DNA from: Apostichopus japonicus
Lineage: Eukaryota > Echinodermata > Holothuroidea > Aspidochirotida > Stichopodidae
Assembly: GCF_037975245.1 (NCBI RefSeq)
Contig: NC_092579.1
Coordinates: 18,498,678 to 18,562,677 of the forward strand
DNA length: 64,000 nt
Direction: 5' to 3'
In this document: positions 48,315 to 59,725 of the stretch, in pieces
Layout: the number at the start of each line of letters is the position of its first letter
How positions within the stretch are numbered: position 1 is the stretch's first letter
Made by a program: the position numbers and the translations under genes
Notes under the pieces: model-generated
What the model was told of the DNA's origin: nothing
The model's database searches: none
The model's input: the letters and a program-made list of their open reading frames with translations, nothing else

Positions 48315-49670
48315 ATGGTTATCAAAGCAGTCAAGATCCTCTTTAATATTTTAGTTATGGTGGTGATGGTCTTTATAATGACAGTAATACTAAACTGGAG
48401 ATTTCGTAGACAGATATTTGAACTACATCGCGAGAGAAAACAACCCGTTGAAAGGAATGCATTTAGCAAGCTTACTCACATCAATATTACGACACTAGAA
48501 GAAGAACAAACTTTTTGGAATCGTTCGTCTTTTCAAAATAAAGTAGACCCCCCAAGGGTATTCAAGGATACTATAACTGCCGCCATATTTTCTTGTAAGT
48601 CCTATTGGGTAACTGGCAGAAATCAGTTTCCGAGAACTTTCGAATGTCCGCATACAGATAAAAGAATATCTTTTACTGCATCAATAGAAGATGAAAGCGC
48701 TATCAAAGATGTAGATGTGGTCATATTTGCTGCTGATGTAAACAGCACTGTCTGGGAGAAAGCTATGGCTGTCCGCACACCTCATCAAGTGTGGGTTTAC
48801 AGCACTTCTGAGAGCGCTAAACACTCTCCACACGTGAGAGAAATATTGAAGGAGGGCAAGGGCGGGACACGCTTTTTGGGATTCAATGGATACAAATTCA
48901 ACATGTCCTTCAGTTACCATTCTAAATCTGAAGTCGTAGCTCCGTTTGGGGAATACATTCCATCCACACACAAAAAACTAACCACGAATATGGCAAATAT
49001 AAATGCGAAACGGCGAGCGAAGAAGATGGTCGCTTGGGTTAGCAGTCACTGTTATCCAGCTTGGAATAGAACAACTTTCGTTCATGATCTTGCCAAACTG
49101 GTCCCTGTAGATACCTATGGAGCTTGTGGCACAAAGACACACTTACCTCATGATAAACATACCGTATTATTGCTTCAAAAATACAAATTTTACATTGCTT
49201 TTGAAAACAATTGTTGCTCGGATTACATTACTGAGAAGTTTTGGAAGGCTTTGGCGATGTTAAAGCTGGTACCAATTGTGGTTGGAGCTTCGAAGGAGGA
49301 CTATCAGCGAGTCGCTCCACCACATTCCTTTATTTACGCTGACGACTTCGACTCTGTAAGAGAGTTGGCAAGATATATTCGTAAAGTCGCAACAAATAAA
49401 ACTTTGTACAACCAATATCATCATTGGAGGCAGATGGGTAAAGCAGTGCTTTATACGAGTTCTCGAGTTAATCCATTTTCGTCGACCGAAGGAGCGTGCG
49501 CACTTTTAAATTTCTTAGAAGAGAATGCTTGGAAGGGGCATCAGTCGTTAAGAATGCGCATTGATCCCTTTGGACCAGATTGGTTAGGCAGTTGTGGTTT
49601 GTGTGGTAAACATGAATGGATGACTACATATGAACGTAATACAGTCACCGAAACCTTTGAACCAATGTAA
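48315..49670 (+). CDS. Alpha-1,3-fucosyltransferase-like (GT10), copy 4
   Basis: A 451-residue single-exon frame. The ATG at 48315 is chosen because it aligns with the ATGs of copies 1, 2 and 5; the frame is open 25 codons further upstream but without an ATG. Membrane anchor at about 8-27; GT10 motifs FEN at 306-308, DYITEK at 313-318 and VPIVVG at 329-334. Residues about 80-90 (PPRVFKDTITAA) match copy 1 rather than copies 2, 3 and 5 (PQSVINDTLSAA), at DNA level too (about 48548-48585), pointing to gene conversion. SCK replaces the SCN of the others. Splice acceptor ends at 48209; ATTAAA at 49819. Expected Golgi type II enzyme. Confidence 0.92.
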   Translation: MVIKAVKILFNILVMVVMVFIMTVILNWRFRRQIFELHRERKQPVERNAFSKLTHINITTLEEEQTFWNRSSFQNKVDPPRVFKDTITAAIFSCKSYWVTGRNQFPRTFECPHTDKRISFTASIEDESAIKDVDVVIFAADVNSTVWEKAMAVRTPHQVWVYSTSESAKHSPHVREILKEGKGGTRFLGFNGYKFNMSFSYHSKSEVVAPFGEYIPSTHKKLTTNMANINAKRRAKKMVAWVSSHCYPAWNRTTFVHDLAKLVPVDTYGACGTKTHLPHDKHTVLLLQKYKFYIAFENNCCSDYITEKFWKALAMLKLVPIVVGASKEDYQRVAPPHSFIYADDFDSVRELARYIRKVATNKTLYNQYHHWRQMGKAVLYTSSRVNPFSSTEGACALLNFLEENAWKGHQSLRMRIDPFGPDWLGSCGLCGKHEWMTTYERNTVTETFEPM

Positions 49671-51078
49671 CGAATAGTTTATTCTAAGGAAAGCGATTTC
49701 CTCAACACCAGAGACTTGGTGGTTGATAACAGACAATTAAGTATCTTTTTTAGAGTGAGGTTTGTCTCTGGCAATGTTCGGGGGGTTTCTTGAGATGGGG
49801 GTGTACTTAACTTACTCAATTAAAGCACATAGAGGAGTGGGAAAGTGGGCTACGTTTTCGCCTGAAAGTTCAGCTTTAGGGCTACTAGTTTTTGTTATAT
49901 AATATTAATGACACAAACTTATGATTACATCATTCGATTCGATTATACATTTCTATGTTTAAAGGTTTCTTCTGTAAAGATAACGGATTTGTAGAGCAGT
50001 ACAATGACTGCATACACTCTGTATCTGTATCCTTTTATTACAGCACTATCTTAATCTATGTGTTGCCAAATTACAAATGAGGTTAATTAATCTTCCTGGA
50101 CTGGTTCGTATCTATAAATGTAGGTAGCTTACATGAGGTATCAACTTCTTGCTAGAGAGCTGGCACCATTATAGCCAGTCTGTCCAATATGAAAATGCAA
50201 GCATTGTTTGCTTTACATCGCAGAGGATTAAAACGATTGGTTGGAGTCCACCTCTGTCATTAATTTTACCACAACACAATTCCACATTGTCACATTCTGC
50301 TAAGAAGAACAAAGGAAATGAATTTAACAACAATGATAAAAAGGGCAGTAAACGATTGACCAATCTTAGCTTAAATTCTAACAAATTTAAGTCAAAGCCA
50401 CTTACCCCAAAATGTGTGTGGGTGTGTGTGTTGGGGAGGGGGGGGGGGGGCATTATCCAATAACTATTTTTGCAAATTTTAGAAAATAATTAGCGAATGA
50501 GAGATTGTATACTATCGAAAAATTCTACAAACTTTATACTAAATTTGAAAAGTTACTACAAACCTATACATGTTTCGAAAAATGTTCAGACTGAAATGTG
50601 TAGTGATAAGCGTAAATGATACGTACTCATCTAGATTTGAAAATTCTCATCCTTCTTTTATGAACAAACATATATATTTAATATCGGAGCTGGAATTCTG
50701 ATCAGATCAGTTTGGGCTTTGACTTGTATTCCGATTGCGTAGAGTTTATCTTTCTGTTGTTTGTTAATTAGTTCTTCTTAACATATTTATTATTTTGCTC
50801 CTTTGTATTTGATGTGTTTAGTAATCTTGTTTGATTTTGCTGCTATAAGATCACATTGGAAATAAAATGTGGGTAACATATGTACACATTTCTTTGTGTA
50901 AACAAAGTATTCATGTACAGTCCTTTTGTTTCCTTTGTGTGGAAGCAAGTAATTTTAAGTGAAAAGTGGAAAAAGTACAACTGCCGCTGGAAATATGTTT
51001 CTAGGGAGATGGTTCAATCAGATCCTACTGTAGCAAATTATACTCTACGTTGATTTACTACGACTTTGAATATAAGTA

Positions 51079-51457
51079 ATTTAAATCGACATATACAAAT
51101 TTAAATCGATGATAAGTAAAATAAATCGGTATATGTCAATTTAAATCGACATTTACCAGTTTAAATCGATGATATGTCGAATTAAATCGGTATATGTCAA
51201 TTTTAATCGACATATACCAATTTAATTCGACTTATACCAGTTTAAATCGACATATACCGATTTTAAATCGACATATACCAATTTAGATCGATGATATGTA
51301 AAATAATTCAGTATATGTCAATTTAAATCGACATCTACTAGTTTAAATCGATGATATGTCTAATTAAATCGGTAGAAGTCAATTTCCGTGAACTTATACC
51401 AGTTTCTATCAAATCAAATTGACATAAACCTATTTAGATCGACATATCATCGATTTA
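51079..51457. repeat. Palindromic AT-rich satellite, unit 4 copy
   Basis: Same monomer family, ~380 bp, directly after the FUT 3' flank. Confidence 0.9.
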
Positions 51458-51744
51458 GCTCATTAACATATTCCAAGTCCCGATTTCGCTGATGATTGAC
51501 ATGTGTAGATATACATCACGTGTAGTCACCTGTCACGGTGAACAGTCTCAGCAGAGTCTATGATTGCAAACTGATGCATGAAATGTTTTTTCACAAGGTT
51601 GTCGGTGTGCAGTGTTTGAAGGTGTGAATATAATATGCAATGTTTTTTTTTTTTTACAAGCACGAGACAGGTGTCGGCGAGGTGTATTTAGTTTTAATTG
51701 GGCTGTACCCACTTTACAGCACAGTAGTTACTGCAATCTCTGCA

Positions 51745-51939
51745 TCGCTCAGTCTCGGCCTTTTGGCTAAGATCATGTGTAGTATCTGTTCCTTTCGAGG
51801 GGAATGGTGATGCACACCTGACGATGATCACACAGTCACAGTCCCGATGCAAGGGGACTGGGGTTATAAGCGGATCAGTCGTTCAATAGTTTGGTTTTCG
51901 TGCCCAGGTTCTTTCCTTGGCGACTTTTTCTTAAAAAGT
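51745..51939 (+). mobile_element. U2-snRNA-headed SINE-like element, unit 4 copy
   Basis: 195 bp; flanked by atctctgca (51736-51744) and atctctgta (51940-51948). One further change in the U2-like head (ttcctttc for ttcttttc). This copy shows the flanking repeats best. Confidence 0.78.
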
Positions 51940-53176
51940 ATCTCTGTATAAATCAGTTGACATAGTGAAAACGATCGATTTTGTTGATGGCAATGTGAAT
52001 GGACTTATTTGAAAATTCATACTCAATTTTGAAGGCGACTTCCCCGCTGTCTACGAGATTAAGTTTGGCCTCATGACACTTTCATAATTACTCGATGTAT
52101 TCTAATTGGCAGATGAGTGTTTGACATGGATCCCACTGTACCCCTTACATATCAAAGTTAGAAATAAAAATTATATCATTAAAAGAAATATAAATAATTT
52201 GACAGCGTCAAGTCAAATCTCTAATAGCCCTGTATTTAACTTCACCTGAACTGCAATTAGGTATTGCTGATGTTTGAACAAGTTGTAGCGAAGCTGTTTT
52301 GCTCCTCAACGACAGTTAATATATACATATTACGTGACACATAATAGTCTAAAATAAAGCACATTTCATGTTTCTCATTACCGTACATACTTCAGGAGGG
52401 AAAAATGTCATGATACGTCGATAGAATTTCATGTCAGAGCTTATAATCGGTTGCATATTCGTATATGAGAGGTACGGCAGGCTGCTAAGATAAACGATGC
52501 GATGCTTGCGACTATCAGCTCTTTTTCCAAGACCAATTGCAAATTGAAAACGTCAGGCCTAAAATTATAGTCTTTACTTCCATAGTAATACGACTATTGT
52601 GAAGGAGAAATATCATGTTTTGGACAAAACTGCCATATCATTGACGTATGTCACGATATGTGTGACTCACCGCGGACAATATCAGTTGTTATCAAAATTT
52701 GGATACATCGCAAACCTGATACAGGTATTAACGATTATCTATGATAATCTTCATCACACAATAACCATTTGATAATGAAATAGAAAAGAAGAACAATTAA
52801 GTTAAAGGAAAACTTCCCTCCAGTTATTACATCTCCGCTTCTAGTCAGACGAGGATTGTTAATTTTATATTCGTTACCGTTTCTCTTGCAGCTGATTCGG
52901 AAACACTTCAACTTATTTGAAACAAACAGCTCGAAGCGCTTCTTTAATACTGTTATCAGTTAGAAGATGTAAGCATAATATACTGCTGCATGAGAGTACA
53001 ATTATTATCCCGATCACTTCTACTAGGAGTGTGACGTTGGACAGCTTAAAGTTAACGAATACCTTTCTAGGTCAAGTGTTATTCAAACGGTGTCATTTGA
53101 CAAGACGGCCACAGTATTGCCGATTATTCTTTTATTCGTAATGAGTTGGAAATCCAGAACAGTGAAAAAACTTCCA

Positions 53177-53247
53177 GCCTCCACCGGGATTCGAACTCGG
53201 GCCTCCCGCTTTATTTGCGGACACCCTAACCACTAGGCTATGGACGC
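53177..53247 (-). tRNA. tRNA-like sequence, unit 4 copy
   Basis: Same 71-nt minus-strand cloverleaf as the other three copies; intact A and B boxes, atypical anticodon loop. Confidence 0.45.
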
Positions 53248-54035
53248 TGATTGTATGTCCAGTGGTTCGAAACCGGTAAGGAAGGTCGTAATTTCACTGT
53301 CGGCGTGTGTCACCTGTATCGAAAAATCCTAGTTCTGTTTTGGTGAAATATTTGTTACAACAGTTAAATGGTTTTCTGCAGTATGTGAGTTATTAACAGT
53401 TTACATTTTGTGAAATTAAAAATAAACTTAATTGAATAAACCCAAATCACTTTAACTTACACGTCATCGCGATCTGCTTTTTCATAAAAGTTTTAAAGTT
53501 TTTGTTGACAAGCAATTAATTAAATCCATTTTAGTGTGTATCACAATAACATTTTCATATGCGACATAAGTCAAATATCCACTTCCTAACCATCCACTTC
53601 CTCTTAATTCCTAACCAAAGTCTGCTTTCGTAGCAGGTTCATTAAAAGTTCCAAAAAAGGTCCAAAAAAGGTCCATTTTGGCCTACGACTTATCAATTCG
53701 TGTATGAATATTCTGTTGTAATTATGAGCAGGAAATAGAGGCTTTTCTTTTGCAACTTGACGATGCTATACAGCATGATTACGTTCCCATATATTAATCA
53801 GTCACATTTATTTCATTTCATTTGTTTGTCTTTGATATTTAGTACAACTCAACTTATTCATAAAGGCCTTTTACTTACCGAAAATAGAAATTTCACAGTT
53901 GCCTATTTCCGGCAATTTGAAACAAGTAGATTTTTGTATGCATTCATCGAAAACAAGAGTGAATTATTTTCCTTAGTTCTTGATGTTATTGCCAATACGC
54001 ATAATCACACCGCAATGGGATTTTGGTTTGCTTTG

Positions 54036-54167
54036 ATGGAACGAATCAGGGTATGGAAGGTGAGCTGGTTTCTTATTCTTCTTTTCAGCGGACAAAGTGC
54101 TATGCAAGCTGAAAAAGACAAACTTATAATGCCAAATCCATACTCGTTTGAACCAAAAGAACAGTAA
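54036..54167 (+). CDS. Putative small secreted peptide ORF, unit 4
   Basis: The same 43-residue frame as in unit 2 (MERIRVWK start, hydrophobic core, FEPKEQ end). The frame also stays open upstream of the ATG. Low confidence as a gene. Confidence 0.25.
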   Translation: MERIRVWKVSWFLILLFSGQSAMQAEKDKLIMPNPYSFEPKEQ

Positions 54168-54254
54168 AGCAGGACAGGACAGAACGGAACGGAACAGGAA
54201 CAAAACATAACACTCACAAACAGCAAACCGCATGGAAGTTTCTACTGTATAATG

Positions 54255-54258
<4 letters not shown>

Positions 54259-54288
<30 letters not shown>
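54259..54288. repeat. (TA)n microsatellite, unit 4
   Basis: About 15 TA dinucleotides at the position equivalent to 39179. Confidence 0.9.
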
Positions 54289-56045
54289 CTGAAACTTCAC
54301 AATTCAAGCTATATATGGTACTGTACGTTGTTATGAAGTTTTGTATCAAATGACTTCACAATATTTACCAAAATCAACACCAAATATTGTGTTTAAAAGC
54401 AGTTCTGGTGTGGAATAACTCCCGGGTGATCTCTCATTAATTATGTGTTTGTTTGAATATTCTTCAAAATATCAATTGGAAATTGTTTATGGTTTAAGCT
54501 GACAGTGGTATATAGAGAACGATCCAATGGTCAATTCAGAATTAATATAGCATTATGACGTATATAACCAAGACCTTTCAGAGCAACAACGAACATTCTG
54601 TAGGAACGGAAATATATACACAAGTCAAATTACATATCAATTAAAACGTATGGGATACAATAATTCAATTTACCTCTGCAAACAACATTCCCCAAACAGA
54701 ATCGTAGAAATTCGTATTCCTGGTGGAAATATGACCAACATTTTAATGTTCAACTTTTTTTTCAACCTAGTGTTGAGTATATACGGAACCATGATAACCT
54801 GACAAGTATGTACAAAGTCCCATACTTAGTATATTATTCAATTCATTCCAACTTTGGTTCAACTATTTCTCACAGTATAAACAAGACCACGTGACCATAT
54901 ATACCGTATAGTTATCATACAAAGAATGACCAATACAATATATAGATATTTACAGAATGATTGAAGAGATTCTTTGGAAAGCTATTATATGTGATACCAT
55001 GTGAGGACTTTTCTTGTAAAAAGAAGAAGGCAGGGAGAACCTGGAATTAGTAATTGGATTGTTACAACAATTGACACTTCTGATTCTATCTCCGGAATAT
55101 TAAAGTTTCTACTCAATCCACAAAGGTTATCAAGAAGATATACGACAATAATTTGCGTTGTATACCACGACCCTGGGAAATAAATGCACCAGGCTTGTGT
55201 ATTCTTATTTCAAGGGCACATACAATGGTTGCGTTTCAACCTGCAGTAAGATTTCACGTTAAAATATACTTTCCCCACATTGTACTCTCTATATTCAAAT
55301 ATTGTTGTTTTTAATTGTTTCAGCTACTTTTATATATAGACATATTCTTTCTACGGAAAGAGCGCATGTGGTATTAATCTGACGGATTTGAGGACTAATA
55401 ACCCCACTCCCACCTCCTCCAAATACAAAATTAGTTATTAACGTGTCTGGCATATCGTTTGGACTTTGGAGAGTTCCGTGACCGACGTTATGGGCACATA
55501 TGAAACTCATAACGATCGTGTATCACGTTATTTTGAATATTTCGCTGTCCGTACTCCTTTAAAGGTATGTTGAAGCTCAATACTCTTTCAGTATATCTTT
55601 TATTATATTAAATATTGTATATCATCTATCACATAAGCCAACGGTCCTATCTGAGCTAGACTGTTGTGCTTTATTCCACAATACCCCGCAACTCGTATTC
55701 TAATCTCGCTCCGGTATTGACTCCAGGATATAGGCCAAGTCCCACGCAAAGACTTTTCACGTAACGATACTTTCATACGTAATGGATAGCCTACTTTTAT
55801 AGCACGATAACGGTAATCACCGAGACGTGTGTGAGTATTCTGACAAACGTGTAATAAACGTGTAATAATTAAGCGTGGCATTGATTGTGGTCATATTGGT
55901 TTTCTCTAAACCTCTCTAAGGGAAGTTAAGAAATAGCTTAATGGTAGTCTAGTATTGCTGTCCAGTGGATATATATGTAGAGTCTTCAGTGATGCATACC
56001 AGTTATTTGAGCGTCTGATGAGTTACAATTAAACGAAATCAGTTC

Positions 56046-58372
56046 TAATTCAGTCTGTACAAATGAAGGGAAAATACACACATTAAACTCATAACGATCG
56101 TGTAGCACATTTCCGTAATGTTCGGCTCTCCTTACTTCTTTTCAGCATACTGGGAGTAAGGTCACATAAACCTATTTGATCTTTGTTGGAGGCGGCTGTG
56201 GTGTCAATCTATTTCATCTTTCGGTGGAGGTAGAAAAAAGGTATATCAATATGGTTATCAAAGCAGTCAAGATCCTCTTTAATATTTTAGTTATGGTGGT
56301 GATGGTCTTTATAATGACAGTAATACTAAACTGGAGATTTCGTAGACAGATATTTGAACTACATCGCGAGAGAAAACAACCCGTTGAAAGGAATGCATTT
56401 AGCAAGCTTACTCACATCAATATTACGACACTAGAAGAAGAACAAACTTTTTGGAATCGTTCGTCTTTTCAAAATAAAGTAGACCCCCAAAGTGTTATCA
56501 ATGATACTTTATCTGCCGCCATATTTTCTTGTAATTCCTATTGGGTAACTGGCAGAAATCAGTTTCCGAGAACTTTCGAATGTCCGCATACAGATAAAAG
56601 AATATCTTTTACTGCATCAATAGAAGATGAAAGCGCTATCAAAGATGTAGATGTGGTCATATTTGCTGCTGATGTAAACAGCACTGTCTGGGAGAAAGCT
56701 ATGGCTGTCCGCACACCTCATCAAGTGTGGGTTTACAGCACTTCTGAGAGCGCTAAACACTCTCCACACGTGAGAGAAATATTGAAGGAGGGCAAGGGCG
56801 GGACACGCTTTTTGGGATTCAATGGATACAAATTCAACATGTCCTTCAGTTACCATTCTAAATCTGAAGTCGTAGCTCCGTTTGGGGAATACATTCCATC
56901 CACACACAAAAAACTAACCACGAATATGGCAAATATAAATGCGAAACGGCGAGCGAAGAAGATGGTCGCTTGGGTTAGCAGTCACTGTTATCCAGCTTGG
57001 AATAGAACAACTTTCGTTCATGATCTTGCCAAACTGGTCCCTGTAGATACCTATGGAGCTTGTGGCACAAATGCACATTTACCTCGTAATAAGAATACCG
57101 TATTATTGCTTCAAAAATACAAATTTTACATTGCTTTTGAAAACAATTGTTGCTCGGATTACATTACTGAGAAGTTTTGGAAGGCTTTGGCGATGTTAAA
57201 GCTGGTACCAATTGTGGTTGGAGCTTCGAAGGAGGACTATCAGCGAGTCGCTCCACCACATTCCTTTATTTACGCTGACGACTTCGACTCTGTAAGAGAG
57301 TTGGCAAGATATATTCGTAAAGTCGCAACAAATAAAACTTTGTACAACCAATATCATCATTGGAGGCAGATGAGTAAAGCAGTGCTTTATACGAGTTCTC
57401 GAGTTAATCCATTTTCGTCGACCGAAGGAGCATGCGCACTTTTAAATTTCTTAGAAGAGAATGCTTGGAAGGGGCATCAGTCGTTAAGAATGCGCATTGA
57501 TCCCTTTGGACCAGATTGGTTAGGCAGTTGTGGTTTGTGTGGTAAACATGAATGGATGACTACATATGAACGTAATACAGTCACCGAAACCTTTGAACCA
57601 ATGTAACGAATAGTTTATTCTAAGGAAAGCGATTTCCTCAACACCAGAGACTTGGTGGTTGATAACAGACAATTAAGTATCTTTTTTAGAGTGAGGTTTG
57701 TCTCTGGCAATGTTCGGGGGTTTTCTTGAGATGGGGGTGTACTTAACTTACTCAATTAAAGCACAGAGAGGAGTGGGAAAGGGGGCTACGTTTTCGCCTG
57801 AAAGTTCAGCTTTAGGGCTACTAGTTTTTGTTATATAATATTAATGACACCAATGATTACATCATTCGATTTGATTATACATTTCTATGTTTATAGGTTT
57901 CTTCTATAAAGATAACGGATTTGTAGAGCAGTACAATGACTGCATACCTCTGTATCTGTATCCGTTATCATTTGCACTATCTTAGTATATGTGTTGCCAA
58001 ATTACAAATGAGGTTAATTAATCTTCCTGGACTGGTTCGTATCTATAATGTAGGTAGCTTACAGTAGGTATCAACTTCTTGCTAGAGAGCTGGCACCATT
58101 ATAGCCAGTCTGTCCAATATGGAAATTGCAAACGTTGTTTGCTTTAGATCGCTAAGGATTAAAACGATTGGTTGGAGTCCACTTCAGTCATTAATTTTAC
58201 CACAACACAATTCTACATTGTCACATTCTGCTAATAAGAACAAAAGAAATGAATTTAATAACAATGATAAAAAAGGGCAGTAAAAGATTGACCAATCTTA
58301 GCTTAAATTCTAACAAATTAAGTCAAAGCCACTTACCCAAAAGTGTGTGTGTGCGTGTGTGTGTGTGTGTGT
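56046..58372. repeat. Segmental duplication unit 5 (partial, right end)
   Basis: FUT copy 5 and about 770 bp of 3' flank only. Homology ends inside a (GT)n tract (about 58344-58372), where the other units have the GT-rich/G-run sequence. Its 3' flank resembles unit 1 more than units 2-4: caatgattac instead of caacttatgattac, and tttataggtttcttctataaag. Confidence 0.85.
56251..57606 (+). CDS. Alpha-1,3-fucosyltransferase-like (GT10), copy 5
   Basis: A 451-residue single-exon frame with the ATG aligned to the other copies (the frame is open upstream without an ATG). Type II anchor at about 8-27 and all GT10 motifs (FENN, DYITEK, VPIVVG, C-terminal GSCGLCG). It differs from copy 4 mainly in two patches. 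Residues ~80-90 are of the copy 2 type (PQSVINDTLSAA). Residues ~283-292 (TNAHLPRNKNT) match copy 1 and not copies 2-4 (TKTHLPHDKHT or similar), suggesting a separate conversion from copy 1 (about 57069-57100). QMSKAV replaces QMGKAV. Splice acceptor ends at 56145; ATTAAA at 57755. Expected Golgi enzyme; substrate unknown. Confidence 0.92.
   Translation: MVIKAVKILFNILVMVVMVFIMTVILNWRFRRQIFELHRERKQPVERNAFSKLTHINITTLEEEQTFWNRSSFQNKVDPQSVINDTLSAAIFSCNSYWVTGRNQFPRTFECPHTDKRISFTASIEDESAIKDVDVVIFAADVNSTVWEKAMAVRTPHQVWVYSTSESAKHSPHVREILKEGKGGTRFLGFNGYKFNMSFSYHSKSEVVAPFGEYIPSTHKKLTTNMANINAKRRAKKMVAWVSSHCYPAWNRTTFVHDLAKLVPVDTYGACGTNAHLPRNKNTVLLLQKYKFYIAFENNCCSDYITEKFWKALAMLKLVPIVVGASKEDYQRVAPPHSFIYADDFDSVRELARYIRKVATNKTLYNQYHHWRQMSKAVLYTSSRVNPFSSTEGACALLNFLEENAWKGHQSLRMRIDPFGPDWLGSCGLCGKHEWMTTYERNTVTETFEPM

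Positions 58373-59724
<1,352 letters not shown>

Positions 59725-59725
<1 letters not shown>

Larger units (their letters stand above)
48111..56045. repeat. Segmental duplication unit 4
   Basis: About 7.9 kb: FUT copy 4, 3' flank with an interrupted G-run (50433-50450), satellite (51079-51457), U2-headed element (51745-51939), tRNA-like sequence (53177-53247), small ORF (54036-54167), TA tract, and the flank before copy 5. The ~900 bp before copies 4 and 5 are almost identical to each other. Other stretches hold no recognised gene. Confidence 0.85.
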
